DNA of 7,413 nucleotides, taken from contig CALLZZ010000019.1 of assembly GCA_937858235.1 (NCBI GenBank), forward strand, positions 1 to 7,413. The letters run 5' to 3'. The translations under genes were made by a program, and so were the position numbers. This stretch comes from an uncultured Clostridia bacterium (GTDB lineage: Bacteria > Bacillota > Clostridia > Oscillospirales > Oscillospiraceae). The notes beneath the pieces were generated by a model. That model was not told the DNA's origin and did no database searches. It saw only the letters and a program-made list of their open reading frames with translations. Shown in pieces: positions 6,034-7,413 of this stretch. The stretch's first letter is position 1. The number at the start of each line of letters is the position of its first letter.

Positions 6034-7260
6034 ATGAACCCACTTTACGTCGGAATTGATGTAAGTAGCAAATCCAATGTCGTATATTTTATGCTACCTG
6101 ACGGCAACAAACATAGTAATTTTTCTGTTGCCAACTCACATGATGGTTCTACACAGTTAGTAAAAAGAATCCTTTCTGCAATGGAGTCTAAGTCCCTTGA
6201 CACCGTCCTCATAGGTCTCGAAGCAACATCTGTCTATGGTGACAATCTTGTGTATTTTCTAAGGGAAGATGCATCTTTAGCATCCTTTAACAGAAAGATT
6301 CATGTCCTCAACCCCAAGCAGGTTAATAAGTTTAAAGATGCTTATAATGACCTGCCGAAAAATGATTATGTGGACTCTTTTGTCATTGCTGACTGCCTAC
6401 GTTTTGGAAGAATCAACAAAGAGGTATACATAGGAGATTATCACTACAAAGCGCTCCAAAACCTCACACGAGCACGTTTTTTTGCCGTCTGCAACCTCAT
6501 CAAGGAAAAGCAACGGTTTATGAATGTGCTGTTCAAGAAGTATTCAACCATGACACAGGAGAAGGTATTTTCAGATACCTTCAGCACTACCGCCCTTGCT
6601 GTCTACGATAAATTTGAATCCGCAGAAGCATTGGCATATATGGACTTACAAGAACTGACCGCTTTTATCATAGGAAAAGGAAAGAATCGCTTCCCGGATC
6701 CCGATGCGGTAGCCAAAGCCATTCAGAAAGCAGCCCGGAGTTCCTACCGTTTACCCAAGACGGTAAATGACTCTGTAAATCAGGTACTCTCCATATCCAT
6801 AACCTCCATAAAGGCATTGGAAGCGCAAATCAAAGAGTTCGATAAAGCAATCTCTGCTCAAATGGAACTCTTTCAAAACGTATTGATATCTATACCTGGA
6901 ATCGGTCCCGTTTATTCTGCCGGTATTATGGCAGAGATTGGAGATATCAACCGTTTTGAAAATCAGGCGCAGCTTGCGAAATATGCAGGTCTTGCCTGGA
7001 CTCAGTACCAGTCTGGTGATTTTGAAGCACAAAACACAAGGCTCATCAGGTCTGGTAACCGATTTTTAAAGTATTATCTGTGTGAAGCTGCATTCTCTCT
7101 TGTAAGATGCGACAAGGAGTACAAAGCTTTCTATCACCAAAAGTATAAAGAGGTGAACAGATATCAACACAAACGTGCACTCGCATTAACTGCCCGTAAA
7201 TTTGTGCGGTTAGTCTTTACTCTGCTTAAAGACAATCGCCTATATCGTCCAGCAGAATAG
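6034..7260 (+). CDS. IS110-family transposase (DEDD recombinase)
   Basis: The 408-residue recombinase has a usual IS110 length and moves the element through a circular intermediate, guided by a bridge RNA. The N-terminal RuvC-like domain (about 4-165) shows the DEDD set: D9 in VGIDVSSKSN, E63 in GLEATSVYG, and D111 and D114 in KNDYVDSFVIADCLRFGR. A helical, partly coiled-coil segment (about 170-280) follows. The C-terminal Transposase_20-type domain (about 283-400) has the helix-hairpin-helix-like SIPGIGPVYS (286-295) and the GLAWTQYQSGDF block. S327 in QSG is my candidate for the serine nucleophile of this family, with S340 in RSGNR as an alternative. RSGNRFLKYYL matches the conserved GNxxLR block, with K for R. 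The gene looks intact and should be active if the ends are. The family is related to Piv-type DNA invertases. Confidence 0.95.
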   Translation: MNPLYVGIDVSSKSNVVYFMLPDGNKHSNFSVANSHDGSTQLVKRILSAMESKSLDTVLIGLEATSVYGDNLVYFLREDASLASFNRKIHVLNPKQVNKFKDAYNDLPKNDYVDSFVIADCLRFGRINKEVYIGDYHYKALQNLTRARFFAVCNLIKEKQRFMNVLFKKYSTMTQEKVFSDTFSTTALAVYDKFESAEALAYMDLQELTAFIIGKGKNRFPDPDAVAKAIQKAARSSYRLPKTVNDSVNQVLSISITSIKALEAQIKEFDKAISAQMELFQNVLISIPGIGPVYSAGIMAEIGDINRFENQAQLAKYAGLAWTQYQSGDFEAQNTRLIRSGNRFLKYYLCEAAFSLVRCDKEYKAFYHQKYKEVNRYQHKRALALTARKFVRLVFTLLKDNRLYRPAE

Positions 7261-7276
7261 AGAGATCTATCTGCTG

Positions 7277-7302
7277 ATGAGCTACGCCCTGCTCATTTTT
7301 TT
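7277..7302 (+). terminator. Rho-independent terminator after the transposase gene
   Basis: ATGAGC (7277-7282) pairs with GCTCAT (7291-7296) around an 8-nt loop, and the stem runs straight into seven T residues (7296-7302). It begins 16 nt after the transposase stop. An alternative pairing GCCCT (7286-7290) with AGGGC (7314-7318) would compete with it. Confidence 0.7.
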
Positions 7303-7413
7303 AAATGGTCGACAGGGCTTAGGTGGTCATTTTTTGTCTTTTGAGAAATAGATCAAAAATATAGGATTTTTATTTCATTTATCACTTGACATAACACCGC
7401 TGGACTTTCTTAT
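7303..7413 (+). other. Non-coding right end of the insertion sequence, with a TTGACA box
   Basis: No gene is seen here. The DNA is AT-rich, with the palindrome GTCGAC at 7309-7314. A perfect -35 hexamer TTGACA lies at 7386-7391 near the window edge, facing right. No -10 box follows at 16-18 nt inside the window, as expected if it is the right-end half of a junction promoter. It could equally be the -35 of a downstream gene. Confidence 0.45.

Larger units (their letters stand above)
5735..7413 (+). mobile_element. IS110-family insertion sequence (ends not resolved; right end at or past the window edge)
   Basis: The element consists of a roughly 300-bp structured non-coding left end, one DEDD transposase gene and a terminator. 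This is the IS110-group layout, in which the long non-coding part precedes the gene. IS110 elements lack conventional terminal inverted repeats and leave little or no target duplication, so the ends cannot be read from repeats. I place the left boundary at or before 5735 because the outer edge of the internal 26-bp repeat is there. The right end is not identified, and the window stops only 153 nt after the transposase stop. It lies head to head with the hydrolase gene, in that gene's upstream region. Confidence 0.65.

Noticed and set aside
6751..7032. 93-codon minus-strand open frame
   Set aside because: It is antisense to the conserved C-terminal domain of the transposase and has no recognisable features.
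1..7413. CRISPR arrays, tRNA or rRNA genes
   Set aside because: No regularly spaced direct repeats, cloverleaf-like sequence or conserved rRNA segments were recognised on either strand.

Overview
The window looks like part of a chromosome or contig from a Gram-positive, fermentative Firmicute, probably a gut or rumen clostridium. This rests on strong GGAGG-type ribosome binding sites, two long secreted carbohydrate-active-type proteins with Gram-positive-style signal peptides, AT-rich intergenic DNA and a clostridial-looking IS110 transposase. The taxon is an inference.

The left three quarters (1-5662) holds two minus-strand genes for large exported multidomain proteins. The upstream one (5662-2270) has a clan GH-A-like glycoside hydrolase barrel with both catalytic glutamates visible, flanked by beta-sandwich modules and ending in a CBM9-like domain. 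The downstream one (2087 to beyond base 1) is cut by the window edge. Its visible 695 residues alternate LamG-like and Ig-like modules. A 182-bp gap with its own candidate promoter separates them. Together they suggest a polysaccharide-degradation locus working outside the cell.

The right quarter (about 5735-7413) is an IS110-family insertion sequence on the plus strand, head to head with the hydrolase gene. The transposase (6034-7260) keeps the DEDD residues of the RuvC-like domain and the C-terminal Transposase_20-type domain. A terminator follows it. The stretch ahead of the transposase is not coding. It has the layout of an IS110 bridge RNA locus: an extended -10 box at the left end, a 5' stem-loop, a larger folded loop and a strong bulged stem.

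The most unusual feature is a sharply bounded 26-bp imperfect inverted repeat (23/26), with arms at 5735-5760 and 5974-5999, that encloses this structured region. I know of no such long arms in IS110 bridge RNA loci. They may be a long donor-recognition guide, a basal stem of a larger RNA, or recombination sites for this Piv-like recombinase. The right end of the element probably lies at or just past the window edge, so its exact ends and target cannot be fixed here.
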